This document shows, piece after piece, positions 1-7,936 of a stretch of DNA of 23,103 nucleotides. This DNA comes from Bacteroidales bacterium. GTDB taxonomy: Bacteria > Bacteroidota > Bacteroidia > Bacteroidales > FEN-979. Made by a program: the position numbers and the translations under genes. The number at the start of each line of letters is the position of its first letter. Positions within the stretch are counted from its first letter, which is position 1. The notes under the pieces were generated by a model. It searched no databases, had not been told where the DNA came from, and saw only the letters and a list, made by a program, of their open reading frames with translations. Location: NCBI GenBank assembly GCA_023231005.1, contig JALNWG010000034.1, positions 1 to 23,103 of the forward strand. Reading direction: 5' to 3'.

Positions 1-552
1 CAGGCCAATGGCAGCCGATAACATTCCTCCGATCAGATAAAAAGACAAAATGATCTCTATCGGCCACCAGTAATTGTTTGAAACAATTCCCAACTGGCGT
101 TGAAATAATGCAATCAGTTCTTCATATAGCCTGATAATATTGGTTCCATACTTAATGACAAAGACGAGTAGCAACTGAACAATATTCCATGACATGGCCA
201 GGGCCCCGCCTATAAGGGAAGCGACCATGTTTTTCCTGAAAGCAAATGTGCTTAGCTCCATAAGCAATGCTTCGGAAAAAATCGCGAGCATCGGTCCGAA
301 AATAATCGCGCTGGGGGATATCGACTTCATTAAAGCACACACGAGCCCTGCCCTCCAGAACAATCCCCGCTCCGTCCAAACCTGCCCAACAGAAACCATG
401 ATGATGATGCCAATTGCAGTAAGAATATTTCCACAAAAAGGCACATGCAAATTGTGCAGAAAACTCCCGATGACAATTTCGGAAGAAGCCCAAAGGCATC
501 CCAGTACAGAGGCTTTTAACCAGATCGGATTAAGATGTTTTTCCTGAATCAT
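1..552 (-). CDS. Integral membrane protein, possibly ECF-transporter S-component-like (3' end outside window)
   Basis: An open frame runs from an ATG at 552 without a stop to the window edge, giving 184 residues of a longer protein. It begins MIQEKHLNPIWLKAS and is strongly hydrophobic, with about five or six membrane segments (roughly residues 9-30, 40-60, 70-105, 112-135 and 160-184) separated by short charged loops such as RKN. The start lies inside the end of the upstream DUF364 gene (23-bp overlap), so the two are very probably co-transcribed and translationally coupled. I do not recognise the family with certainty. The compact hydrophobic pattern and the heavy-metal/cofactor-like partner suggest a substrate-binding membrane component of an energy-coupling-factor-type importer, but this is inference. 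That it is a real coding region is much surer than its function. Confidence 0.7.
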   Translation of the reverse strand, partial: MIQEKHLNPIWLKASVLGCLWASSEIVIGSFLHNLHVPFCGNILTAIGIIIMVSVGQVWTERGLFWRAGLVCALMKSISPSAIIFGPMLAIFSEALLMELSTFAFRKNMVASLIGGALAMSWNIVQLLLVFVIKYGTNIIRLYEELIALFQRQLGIVSNNYWWPIEIILSFYLIGGMLSAAIGL

Positions 553-1351
553 TAAGAATGCAGATTTTTTGTGCACAATAGTTGAAAAGATGATAGCCAG
601 CCCCCCCTTCCGAAATTATTGAAAACATTTTATCGGCATCAAGAATTCTCGTTGAGCCGATAATATCAACCTTATGCTTAAAGAGGACATCCGGGACAAG
701 ACTGCTACTGGGGCCCACAAGAATTGTGACTGCTTGTGGAGGAATGTAATCCAGCAATGAGTCTATCGTATTATTTGCAATGGTCGACCCAGTAATGATA
801 ATGATATCCGATTTGGCCAATATTTCAGCATACCTGTTTGCTGGAACAAAATAGCGTTTCTGATCTTCATCAAATGCATTTTCATCCAGTTCCAAAACAT
901 ATAATTTATTTGAAGTGCCGGAAATTTTCCTGATATAAGAATGAAAAGCCCCGACTATACATATTGTTTTATGCTGGTTCAGGTTGACTAATTCAATCGG
1001 ATCTTTACCTTCCATTACGGAATAGCCGGAACGAGCAATAATTTCAGCTGAAACGGCATTTAACACTGCAAGTCTTACGTTGTTAATAATATCAGAATCC
1101 TCACGGTATTCGAAAAGATCATGTATTTTCCGTCCCTGGATATTTCCAGGCGTGAATGCACCAAAATTTCTTTTTTGTCTGTCGGAATTGCAACATCTGT
1201 GCGTAATTTCTGTTTTGGAAACACCGGCAAAACCACTTGATAACTTCGTTGCCGTGAAATGAACGCCGATTACAACTTTTTCTATGGTCGAATCATGAAG
1301 TATTTCATTGTTTGAAGTGCGGATAAAGTCGTACGTCTCTTGAATAATCAT
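530..1351 (-). CDS. DUF4213/DUF364 domain protein (putative heavy-metal chelation family)
   Basis: A 273-residue soluble protein with no signal peptide. The N-terminal ~100 residues fit the enolase-N-terminal-like DUF4213 domain, with the stretch IEKVVIGVHFTA followed by a short Gly-rich segment. The C-terminal ~140 residues carry the Rossmann-like DUF364 pattern: IITGSTIANNTIDSLL, then ILVGPSSSLVPDVLF, a V-D-I-I-G-S strand and a Gly-rich segment near the end. DUF364 proteins are described as putative heavy-metal-chelating and often sit near metal or cofactor transport genes, but no reaction is established. Start ATG at 1351 is the first residue of the conserved region, with an A/G-rich stretch upstream. 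The end overlaps the membrane-protein gene by 23 bp. A run of seven G (C7 on the plus strand at 601-607) encodes the Gly-Gly near the C-terminus. Confidence 0.85.
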   Translation of the reverse strand: MIIQETYDFIRTSNNEILHDSTIEKVVIGVHFTATKLSSGFAGVSKTEITHRCCNSDRQKRNFGAFTPGNIQGRKIHDLFEYREDSDIINNVRLAVLNAVSAEIIARSGYSVMEGKDPIELVNLNQHKTICIVGAFHSYIRKISGTSNKLYVLELDENAFDEDQKRYFVPANRYAEILAKSDIIIITGSTIANNTIDSLLDYIPPQAVTILVGPSSSLVPDVLFKHKVDIIGSTRILDADKMFSIISEGGAGYHLFNYCAQKICILNDSGKTS

Positions 1352-1466
1352 AGATTCTTTGGATTTTTTTCCTGCCGGAAGGTGTTCTGTTTTTCAACTT
1401 GCCTGATTCCCATTAATAATTTGACTTTAAACCTTGCTGATTGAACATCCGTAATTGCTTTTCAAT

Positions 1467-2159
1467 ATGGTATGCGAAAATAAGGACATAAATCGAGGCA
1501 CGAAACCAAAAATCACTATTAATTTTCTAAATGATGTCAAAAAAAAGGAATTACATTTGATTTTAAAAAGACTTTCCTTGCTCGAACACAAATCAATTTC
1601 TGCGCTTATCCTTGCTGCCGGCAATTCTATGCGTATGGGTCGTGATAAAGCATCTCTTCCTTACGGGAACGGTTTAACATTCGCTGGGCAGCTCATTTCC
1701 ACTTATGCTCAATCAGGGTGTAGCCCAATAACAATCGTTATGAATGAACGATCGAGGCTCACCATTCCCTCTTCCGGAGAGGTACAACTCGTTGTCAACA
1801 AACACGTGGAAAAAGGACGATCCTGGTCCATCTGGCTCGGGTTGCAGAAAACTCCCGAAGGACACTCTTGTTACATCCAGAATGTCGATAATCCATATAC
1901 AGATTCTGCTTTACTCCTGCTTTTGTATAAAGCCCTCAGTCCGAAACGATACATTGTGCCAATGTGCGATGGCAAGGGAGGACATCCCATCCTGCTTGGA
2001 TGCGAGATTGTTGATAAATTGCGAAAAAACAGTAACATCCCGGATCTGAGAAAAGCATTATTGGAATTCGAAAGGTTCGAGGTGTTTTTCCCCGACAAAC
2101 GGATACTTTTGAATTTAAATACACCGGACGATTATCTCAATTTCATTAAACCAGTCTGA
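1467..2159 (+). CDS. MobA/MocA-like NTP transferase (nucleotidyltransferase family protein)
   Basis: A 230-residue protein of the GT-A-fold nucleotidyltransferase family that includes the molybdenum-cofactor cytidylyl/guanylyltransferases. The nucleotide-binding signature LAAGNSMRMGRDK is at about residues 48-60. A metal-binding Asp follows in NVDNPYT, where family members often have DQP. The segment GKGGHPILLG matches the family's GHP motif, and the C-terminus LNLNTPDDYLNF matches the usual 'D-TP-DY' ending. About 45 residues precede the signature, which is longer than usual. The ATG at 1467 is the only ATG far enough upstream, but in-frame TTG codons near 1555-1580 could be the true start. 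It is divergent from the DUF364/membrane pair, which may supply related metal or cofactor functions. The exact substrate cannot be read from sequence. Confidence 0.85.
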   Translation: MVCENKDINRGTKPKITINFLNDVKKKELHLILKRLSLLEHKSISALILAAGNSMRMGRDKASLPYGNGLTFAGQLISTYAQSGCSPITIVMNERSRLTIPSSGEVQLVVNKHVEKGRSWSIWLGLQKTPEGHSCYIQNVDNPYTDSALLLLLYKALSPKRYIVPMCDGKGGHPILLGCEIVDKLRKNSNIPDLRKALLEFERFEVFFPDKRILLNLNTPDDYLNFIKPV

Positions 2160-2160
2160 C

Positions 2161-2240
2161 TCAGTCATGTTGCCTACCCTATTAGATTCACCTCCAATAC
2201 CCGCATTGTTGAGTGCAATATCAAGTTTTCCAAAAGTATA
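2161..2240 (-). pseudogene. Relic of a short-chain dehydrogenase/reductase (SDR) gene
   Basis: Read on the minus strand, this gap encodes TFGKLDIALNNAGIGGE and continues a few codons (SNRVGNMTE). This closely matches the central 'G-LDI-NNAGI-GE' motif of classical SDR enzymes, where NNAG is the structural motif after beta-4. An in-frame TGA lies directly upstream (2241-2243). No Rossmann TGxxxGIG start and no YxxxK active site is present nearby. About 27 codons of an otherwise lost gene therefore remain between two convergent genes. The match is from pattern memory, not an alignment. Confidence 0.6.
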
Positions 2241-2325
2241 TCACAGGTTGATCAAAATACTCTTGAGCGAAGGGATTCATTTTGACAGGTGAAGTTGACG
2301 ATATTAAATCACAAGGGTGTGATGG

Positions 2326-3006
2326 TTAATTAAGCAGGGAAGAGTGTCGGATGTAATAGTCGTCCGGATGATAAATAAACAAACAGGTTCCTTGTTCAAT
2401 GATTTTAATAACTGGTTTGATTAAATCTGGGGGCAGTGAAGGGCATCCAAAACTTCGGCCCAATCTTCCGGTTTTCTTTATAAAACGCTCCGTAGCATAA
2501 GCAGCCCCATGCATAATGATTTCACGTTTCAGTGCATTGTCGTTGAATCCTTTTTCAACGCCTTCTATAATCAGCGACAATCCTACATTCTTTCCCAGAA
2601 TATGATTCTTTGTGATATAAAAACCCAGGCTACTCTTGCAGGAACCCGCTTTGTTTGAGAAATATTTCGCATACTCATCTCCCGTGTTTCGGCCATGGGC
2701 AACGTAGGTGTTGAATAATATTTTTTTATTTTTCAAATCAATAACATACAGTCGTTTGTTTTTGCTCGATTGTGAAAAGTCAACGATGGTTAAAATATCT
2801 GCATTCTGCAATTTGCCAATGGTTTCAAGTTTCCTGTACCCTTTAATGGCAAGCTGAAACACCTCGTTTGATAATCCTTTTTCCGATAGATTCAAAACAG
2901 TATAGAGGCTACTCATCCCTTCAATAGCTGAAATCGGTTTTTCGGAATCAGCCTTGTTTATAACGGGAATAAGAAGAAATAAGAAATACAGAAAATGTTT
3001 TTTCAT
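2326..3006 (-). CDS. Murein L,D-transpeptidase catalytic domain protein (YkuD_2 family)
   Basis: A 226-residue exported protein. The start MKKHFLYFLFLLIPVINKA is a classic signal peptide, so the ATG at 3006 is preferred over one 27 bp upstream; a TAGATTTG promoter element at 3038-3031 would also leave only a short leader for this start. The catalytic region has the YkuD_2 landmarks in order: YVAHGRNTGDEYAKYFSN, SSLGFY, the HGA segment and GRSFGCPSLPPD, with Cys188 as the likely nucleophile. The family (PF13645) is thought to form or exchange L,D-crosslinks in peptidoglycan on the outer face of the inner membrane. It is divergent from the NlpC/P60 gene and near a second, unrelated L,D-transpeptidase, so the region is a cell-wall remodelling block. 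Confidence 0.9.
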   Translation of the reverse strand: MKKHFLYFLFLLIPVINKADSEKPISAIEGMSSLYTVLNLSEKGLSNEVFQLAIKGYRKLETIGKLQNADILTIVDFSQSSKNKRLYVIDLKNKKILFNTYVAHGRNTGDEYAKYFSNKAGSCKSSLGFYITKNHILGKNVGLSLIIEGVEKGFNDNALKREIIMHGAAYATERFIKKTGRLGRSFGCPSLPPDLIKPVIKIIEQGTCLFIYHPDDYYIRHSSLLN

Positions 3007-3030
3007 GTCGTGAAGGTACACATACAAGTA

Positions 3031-3038
3031 CAAATCTA
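3031..3038 (-). promoter_or_regulatory. -7 promoter element of the YkuD_2 gene
   Basis: TAGATTTG on the minus strand is a perfect match to the Bacteroidota -7 consensus TAnnTTTG. It lies 24 bp upstream of the ATG at 3006. No clear -33 element was found. Confidence 0.5.
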
Positions 3039-3099
3039 CCTATTTAAAATACCCGTGACCTTGTAATGTATCATTCAAACGTCCGAATCAAAGATTTCG

Positions 3100-3107
3100 T
3101 ACCTTAG
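3100..3107 (+). promoter_or_regulatory. Probable -7 element of the NlpC/P60 gene
   Basis: TACCTTAG matches TAnnTTTG at 7 of 8 positions and stands 20 bp before the ATG at 3128. It is the best candidate in the 121-bp divergent intergenic region. Confidence 0.4.
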
Positions 3108-3127
3108 CTTGAAAATTCCCACACAAA

Positions 3128-3637
3128 ATGCGGAAACACCTTCTGATCTTTCCTTTCATTTTGCTTCCTTTCATTTCAATACATGCACAGAAGATCACAT
3201 CAATAAAAGCATCGGCAAATCCGGTAAAATCGGCTCCGGGAGTCAACAGAACAGACCTGGTTACCTTTGCGAAACAATATCTTGGCACCCCATACCACAA
3301 ATGTAGTAATGATCCACAAAAAGGGTTTGATTGTTCCGGGTTCGTATATTATGTGTTTAAAAATTTCAATGTTACACTTCCCCGGAGTTCAATGGAATAT
3401 AAATCAATCGGCAAAACATTAAAACCGAATGAGTTTAAAGTGGGCGACATATTAGTTTTTTATGGCTACAACGATAGTTCAGTTATTGGCCACGTTGGTA
3501 TTATTTGTGAAGCGAATGGAATGAAATCCAGATTTATTCATTCTTCTTCAGGTAAAGATTATGGTGTAACCATCAGCAATCTGGATTCAAAAGGATACCA
3601 TCGACGTTTTTATAAATGCATCAATGTACTAAACTAA
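3128..3637 (+). CDS. NlpC/P60 family peptidoglycan endopeptidase (C40)
   Basis: A 169-residue exported cysteine peptidase. Residues 1-20 (MRKHLLIFPFILLPFISIHA, cut before Q) form a signal peptide. The NlpC/P60 domain occupies about residues 45-165: AKQYLGTPY, the nucleophile Cys69 in FDCSGFV, the His122 of IGHVGI and the polar His138 of FIHSSS form the expected Cys-His-His triad. Such enzymes cut the D-Glu to diamino-acid bond in stem peptides in the periplasm. There is no extra SH3 or LysM targeting domain, so this is a minimal form. The gene is divergent from the YkuD_2 gene and convergent with the YcbB-type transpeptidase, only 18 bp away. Hydrolase and crosslinker functions fit together in wall remodelling. 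Confidence 0.92.
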   Translation: MRKHLLIFPFILLPFISIHAQKITSIKASANPVKSAPGVNRTDLVTFAKQYLGTPYHKCSNDPQKGFDCSGFVYYVFKNFNVTLPRSSMEYKSIGKTLKPNEFKVGDILVFYGYNDSSVIGHVGIICEANGMKSRFIHSSSGKDYGVTISNLDSKGYHRRFYKCINVLN

Positions 3638-3655
3638 CAAAAAGGAACAACTTTA

Positions 3656-5254
3656 TTATTTACCAATCAGCAATTCAGCCAATCGTTCATCCATTTCATA
3701 TACATCTTCATAAAAATTAATCTCACCTTGCGGATCCACCCAAGCTGTTAAATATCCGATATAAACAGGTATTTTGTTTTTCAACGAATAGGTACTCTCT
3801 TTCCCGGCATGCATCGCAGCGTCTATTTTTTCTGGGGTCCAGTTTGGATCATCCTTAAGAACTTCAACCGCCAGATCTCTTGGCTTTTCTACACGGATGC
3901 ACCCATGGCTAAAGGCCCTGCTCTCTTTTGCAAAAAGGCTTTTAGCAGGTGTATCATGCATATAAATATCATCAGAGTTAGGAAAGATAAATTTGATCAG
4001 ACCCAGTGAGTTATTTTTCCCCGGTTTTTGGCGTACCTGGCCATTGTTCCATTCCATGTTGTGAGACTCCAGATAATGTTTATTTTTCGCCATTCCCGGT
4101 TTAACCTCTTTTTTGATGATACTCACCGGCAGATTCCAATACGGGCTAAATACAATATAGCTCAACATCCCGCTGAAAATAACCGTTTTCGTTACATTTT
4201 TCCCTACAATTACAGAGGATTCGAATTCGCTTTTTCCGTTTCGGATCAGGTTCAGCTTAAAGGAAGGAATATTTACATCGATATATTCTTTTGCATTGGC
4301 AAATTCAGGCGAAATCCATCGGCAACGTTCCATATTCACAATGATCTTCTTGATCCGTTCACCAATGGGTATGTTCATCTCCCGGATATGCTTTGGCAAA
4401 ATTAATGGTACTGGATTATAGCCGTTATGCATCTGATATTTCTGCATTGCCTCAACCAATTCAGGGTCATATTTGTTGCTTTTGTTATTATGTTTGATAT
4501 CTCCTGAAATAAAAAGGCGCTGCCTTATTTGCCGTATCGCTATGGCTGTATCACCTGGTTTATAGGATTTTACCTTTGGGTCTATAACGATACTATTCCA
4601 GCCGCCTTTTTTTTCAATTTCACGGTATCGATGCAGTACATCCTTTAACTTATAATACTGACCAAATAACACACTATCGTTACGCCCGAGCAATTCAGGA
4701 TCAGACATGACCGAATCCAGCAATGCAATATACGAAACCTGCTTGCGGGGAAGTAACCACCCAATGGCTTTCGTTGAATCCTCGCTTATTCCTTTGTATA
4801 CTTTTTCGGCATAGAACAGGTACATGTTGGTGAGCATTAGTTCAGTCTCCGTCCGGGATAGCGTATTCTCTTTTTCATTATCAAAGACACCATCAATTTT
4901 TTCCTGATAGGGGAATTTTGAAGATACCCCCTCCACCATAAGCCCGTTGACCTTGTTATAGAGGGTTTGCCCAAATTCCACCACCCCCCGCTTATCATAC
5001 CAGATGTGATTATAATGATGTTGCCGGTACACGCCCATCACATTCTTTCGATATTTGTTCAATGCAGGATAGGACTGGTAAAATGTAATCAACAAATTGC
5101 TATCGAACGGGAGGTTGCTATGCTGGTTAATAGCGCCGCGAAGATGATTGTCGCCAGCCGTTTTCGCGTTCTTTTTCTCTTTTGATGAGCATGCCTCAAG
5201 GGCAAGCGTCAGAACCAATATAACACCAAAAAAAGACAAGGGTATTTTCGTCAT
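3656..5254 (-). CDS. L,D-transpeptidase, YcbB/LdtD type, lipoprotein
   Basis: A 532-residue predicted lipoprotein. MTKIPLSFFGVILVLTLA leads into the lipobox LEAC (Cys at about residue 22). Domain order fits the YcbB family: the scaffold domain (around LTNMYLFYAEKVYKG), a peptidoglycan-binding-like stretch (AIRQIRQRL...DPELVEAMQKYQ), then the YkuD catalytic domain ending in SHGCIRVEKPRDLA with Cys452. It makes 3-3 crosslinks between stem peptides, giving beta-lactam-insensitive wall strengthening. ATGs at 5269 and 5284 lie upstream, but the -7 element at 5281-5274 puts transcription start at about 5267, so the ATG at 5254 is preferred. It is controlled by regulon site A (5274-5342), shared in design with four other promoters in the window. 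This is the only wall gene here with that site. Confidence 0.92.
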   Translation of the reverse strand: MTKIPLSFFGVILVLTLALEACSSKEKKNAKTAGDNHLRGAINQHSNLPFDSNLLITFYQSYPALNKYRKNVMGVYRQHHYNHIWYDKRGVVEFGQTLYNKVNGLMVEGVSSKFPYQEKIDGVFDNEKENTLSRTETELMLTNMYLFYAEKVYKGISEDSTKAIGWLLPRKQVSYIALLDSVMSDPELLGRNDSVLFGQYYKLKDVLHRYREIEKKGGWNSIVIDPKVKSYKPGDTAIAIRQIRQRLFISGDIKHNNKSNKYDPELVEAMQKYQMHNGYNPVPLILPKHIREMNIPIGERIKKIIVNMERCRWISPEFANAKEYIDVNIPSFKLNLIRNGKSEFESSVIVGKNVTKTVIFSGMLSYIVFSPYWNLPVSIIKKEVKPGMAKNKHYLESHNMEWNNGQVRQKPGKNNSLGLIKFIFPNSDDIYMHDTPAKSLFAKESRAFSHGCIRVEKPRDLAVEVLKDDPNWTPEKIDAAMHAGKESTYSLKNKIPVYIGYLTAWVDPQGEINFYEDVYEMDERLAELLIGK

Positions 5255-5273
5255 ACTTTGAATTTTCATGATA

Positions 5274-5342
5274 CAAAGTTGCAATTAATAATTCCAGGTA
5301 ACCTTACACATTGATAAAAAAGAATTACATCATTCACACATT
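5274..5342 (-). promoter_or_regulatory. Regulon promoter site A (before the YcbB-type L,D-transpeptidase)
   Basis: On the minus strand the extended box 1 reads AATGTGTGAATGATGTAAT (5342-5324). Box 2, TCAATGTGTAAG (5314-5303), starts 21 bp after the core of box 1. After a 21-bp spacer comes CAACTTTG (5281-5274), one mismatch from TAnnTTTG. Box 2 is the least conserved half-site of the five promoters, but the spacings are exact. Confidence 0.75.
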
Positions 5343-5467
5343 TTATTTTGATCGAGCTGGTTTGTGTTGATTGGGTTGAGATCAACTCAATTTCCGACGC
5401 ATCGTTTCTGATGATGTCATAAATTTCCAGGTAGTAGGGATTTATGATTGGAAAACAATACAACAAA

Positions 5468-5536
5468 AATGTGGGAATTATGCAAATTATTTACAAAGTA
5501 ATGTAACAATTTCCATATAATTGAGCAATATCTTTA
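5468..5536 (+). promoter_or_regulatory. Regulon promoter site B (before the PAS-PAS hybrid kinase)
   Basis: Box 1 extended AATGTGGGAATTATGCAAA (5468-5486), core GAATTATGCAAA. Box 2 AAGTAATGTAAC (5496-5507) is 21 bp downstream. The 21-bp spacer is followed by TATCTTTA (5529-5536), matching TAnnTTTG at 7 of 8 positions. The kinase ATG is 78 bp further on. Confidence 0.75.
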
Positions 5537-5613
5537 TTTAATATTAACAAACACATAAACACAAAGGGAATGAACAGTTCCGACCATACTTTTTGTTTGA
5601 AAATTCTGAAAAT

Positions 5614-7563
5614 ATGAGAGCTCAATATAAAACCAATAAAGAATCAGGAATAACGTTAAGCACCTCAGAAATCCGCTATCGTCGCCTTTTTGAAACTGCC
5701 AAAGATGGAGTTCTTATTCTCAATGTGGAAACCGGAATGATTATCGATGTGAATCCATTTTTGATTGAGTTGCTTGGATACTCTAAAAACCAGTTCATGG
5801 ATAAAGCAATCTGGGAAATTGGATTCTTTAAAGACATCATTGAAAATCGCGGAAAATATTTGGAACTAAAGCAGAAAGAATATGTGCGTTATGAAAATTT
5901 ACCGCTTGAAACGGCTGATGGACGAAAGATCAATGTAGAATTTGTAAGCAATGTATATTCAGAAGGTTCACAAAAAGTAATCCAATGTAATATCCGCGAC
6001 ATCAGTAATCGCGTAAAGATTGAGAAGGAATTACATGAAAGTGAAGCACAATATCGTAACCTGGCCGACTCTGGTTTCGCTTTGATCTGGAGATCAGGGA
6101 CGGATAAATTATTCAATTATTTCAATAAGCCCTGGTTGAATTTTACTGGACGAACGATGGAACAGGAAATCGGAGATGGATGGACACAAGGTATTCATCC
6201 CGATGATAATGCCAGCTATTTTCAAACGTATATCTCGGCATTTAATAAAAAGGAAGCCTTTGATATGGAATGCAGGTTACGCAATGCAAATGGCGAGTAT
6301 CGCTGGATCCGTGATCTTGGAACACCGAATTATGACAGCATCGGAAATTTCCTTGGATACATTGGCCATTGCTTCGATATTACTGAGCAAAAAAACAACG
6401 AAGAACATCTTAAGAGGGCCAAAGAGAAAGCAGAAGAAAGCGACCGCCTGAAATCAGCTTTTTTAGCTAATATGAGCCACGAAATCAGAACACCTATGAA
6501 TGGCATTCTGGGTTTTGCCGGGCTACTCAGAGAACCCGAGTTAACCGGGGAGGAGCAGAAAAAATATATTGGTATCATTGAGAAAAGTGGAGCCCGTATG
6601 CTCAATATTATCAATGACATTATCAGTATATCAAAGATAGAGTCGGGACAAATGGAAATTTCCATTTCTGAGACGAATATCAATGAGCAAATCGAATTCA
6701 TTTATACTTTCTTCAAACCAGAAGCTGAACAAAAAGGAATATATATTTCCTGCAAATATATATTTCCGGCTGATGTGTCCATCATTATGACCGACTGTGA
6801 AAAAATATATAGCATTCTTACCAACCTTGTGAAAAATGCAATAAAATTCACCCAAAAAGGAAGTATTGAAATCGGATGTGAGAAAAAGGGGGACACCCTT
6901 GAATTTTTTGTCAAAGATACTGGGGAGGGCATCACCCTTGAAAAACAGAAAATCATTTTTGAAAGATTCATGCAGGGCAGTGAATCTCTTACACGCAATT
7001 ATGAAGGAGCAGGTTTAGGATTGTCTATCTCAAAAGCTTATGCAGAAATGCTGGGTGGGAAAATATGGGCAGAAAGTGAACCAGGAAATGGTTCAACTTT
7101 TTATTTCACCATACCAGTTAATAATCAGTCTGATAAAAAAAGTGCCATTAATAATCATATTCTGTCTGATTTAGAAGAGAATAGTATTAAAAAACTGAAA
7201 ATACTGATTGCCGAAGACGATGAAACATCCGAAATACTGATAACAATGGCTGTTAAAGTATTGGGCAAAGAAATTCTTACAGTCAGAACCGGAGTCGAGG
7301 CTATTGAAACATGTCGAAATAACCCTGATATCGATTTGATTCTGATGGATATAAAAATGCCAGAGATGGACGGACTGACAGCAACCAAACAAATCCGGCA
7401 ATTCAACAAAGAGGTGATTATTATTGCACAAACAGCGTTTGGGTTAAAAGGAGACAGGGCAATGGCAATAAAGGCAGGATGTAATGAATATATTGCAAAG
7501 CCTTTCAATAAATCCTCATTGATGATTCTATTGAAAAACATAATTAAGAACAAGAAAACATAA
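5614..7563 (+). CDS. Hybrid sensor histidine kinase (PAS-PAS-HisKA-HATPase-REC)
   Basis: A 649-residue kinase with no membrane segment, so it senses a cytoplasmic signal. Two PAS domains (about residues 20-145 and 148-265, the second ending in the PAC-type HCFDITEQK) precede HisKA with phospho-acceptor His289 in ANMSHEIRTPMN. The HATPase_c domain shows the N box NLVKNAIKF, DTGEGI and GAGLGLSI. A C-terminal receiver (about 528-645) has the acidic ILIAEDDE, phospho-Asp579 in LMDIKMPEMDG and Lys in IAKPF. There is no HPt or output domain, so phosphate must pass to a partner, possibly the HPt of the second kinase at 13396-15480. I chose ATG 5614 over TTG 5593. The ATG overlaps the stop of a 15-codon leader frame as ATGA. 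The gene is monocistronic behind regulon site B. Confidence 0.93.
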   Translation: MRAQYKTNKESGITLSTSEIRYRRLFETAKDGVLILNVETGMIIDVNPFLIELLGYSKNQFMDKAIWEIGFFKDIIENRGKYLELKQKEYVRYENLPLETADGRKINVEFVSNVYSEGSQKVIQCNIRDISNRVKIEKELHESEAQYRNLADSGFALIWRSGTDKLFNYFNKPWLNFTGRTMEQEIGDGWTQGIHPDDNASYFQTYISAFNKKEAFDMECRLRNANGEYRWIRDLGTPNYDSIGNFLGYIGHCFDITEQKNNEEHLKRAKEKAEESDRLKSAFLANMSHEIRTPMNGILGFAGLLREPELTGEEQKKYIGIIEKSGARMLNIINDIISISKIESGQMEISISETNINEQIEFIYTFFKPEAEQKGIYISCKYIFPADVSIIMTDCEKIYSILTNLVKNAIKFTQKGSIEIGCEKKGDTLEFFVKDTGEGITLEKQKIIFERFMQGSESLTRNYEGAGLGLSISKAYAEMLGGKIWAESEPGNGSTFYFTIPVNNQSDKKSAINNHILSDLEENSIKKLKILIAEDDETSEILITMAVKVLGKEILTVRTGVEAIETCRNNPDIDLILMDIKMPEMDGLTATKQIRQFNKEVIIIAQTAFGLKGDRAMAIKAGCNEYIAKPFNKSSLMILLKNIIKNKKT

Positions 7564-7620
7564 ACACTCGTTTAGTGAGCCCCCACTTTCATTTGCTCCA
7601 TTCCATTCCCCGGAAAATAA

Positions 7621-7689
7621 AATGTGTGAATGATGTAACTTATTCACGGAATTATGTAACGCTTCGCGAAATGGAGAGACCTAACTTTG
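7621..7689 (+). promoter_or_regulatory. Regulon promoter site C (before the membrane/glycan operon)
   Basis: This is the best match of the five. Box 1 is AATGTGTGAATGATGTAAC (7621-7639). Box 2 is GAATTATGTAAC (7649-7660), 21 bp downstream of the box 1 core. A 21-bp spacer is followed by a perfect -7 element TAACTTTG (7682-7689). It serves the five-gene operon beginning at 7753. Confidence 0.8.
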
Positions 7690-7752
7690 TTATCAGGAAA
7701 AGTGATCACAAACCAAAAATTTAAACCAATAAATGAACAATTTAAAAAAGTC

Positions 7753-7908
7753 ATGGGAAATCTTCTTTATATCATAGCGGTAATCCTCGTTATTGCATGG
7801 GCAATCGGATTCTTTGCATACAGTGTCGGAGGCCTCATTCATATTCTTCTGGTCATTGCAATTATTGCAATCATCTTCAGAGTCATTCAGGGAAGAAAAA
7901 TCCTGTAA
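7753..7908 (+). CDS. Small lmo0937/DUF5670-type membrane protein
   Basis: A 51-residue protein starting MGNLLYIIAVILVIAWAIGF, with two hydrophobic segments (about 4-22 and 27-45) around a short Gly-rich turn SVGGLIH, and a basic RVIQGRK tail. This matches the small two-helix lmo0937 family membrane proteins. They often appear beside general-stress genes in this phylum, but their molecular role is unknown. The frame stays open upstream to 7687, but that part lies at the -7 element and is not family-like, so ATG 7753 is used. It is the first gene of the operon driven by site C, with the YtxH gene 28 bp downstream. Confidence 0.85.
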   Translation: MGNLLYIIAVILVIAWAIGFFAYSVGGLIHILLVIAIIAIIFRVIQGRKIL

Positions 7909-7936
7909 TTTATTATTGATCAATATAAATACTATC

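Larger units (their letters stand above)
5255..5613. other. Intergenic region with two divergent regulon promoters
   Basis: The gap between the YcbB-type transpeptidase and the PAS hybrid kinase holds two back-to-back copies of the same promoter design (site A on minus, site B on plus), about 125 bp apart. Downstream of site B is a short leader with a 15-codon reading frame (5570-5617). Nothing else was recognised. Confidence 0.7.

Noticed and set aside
194..547. Plus-strand open frame antisense to the membrane protein
   Set aside because: It has no recognisable protein pattern. The minus-strand frame is clearly a membrane protein and is coupled to DUF364.
601..607. C7 tract as a phase-variation switch in the DUF364 gene
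   Set aside because: Seven bases is short for slippage control, and it lies near the 3' end in a normal Gly-Gly codon pair.
7563..7580. Terminator hairpin after the first hybrid kinase (CACT...AGTG)
   Set aside because: The stem is only four base pairs and no T-run follows.
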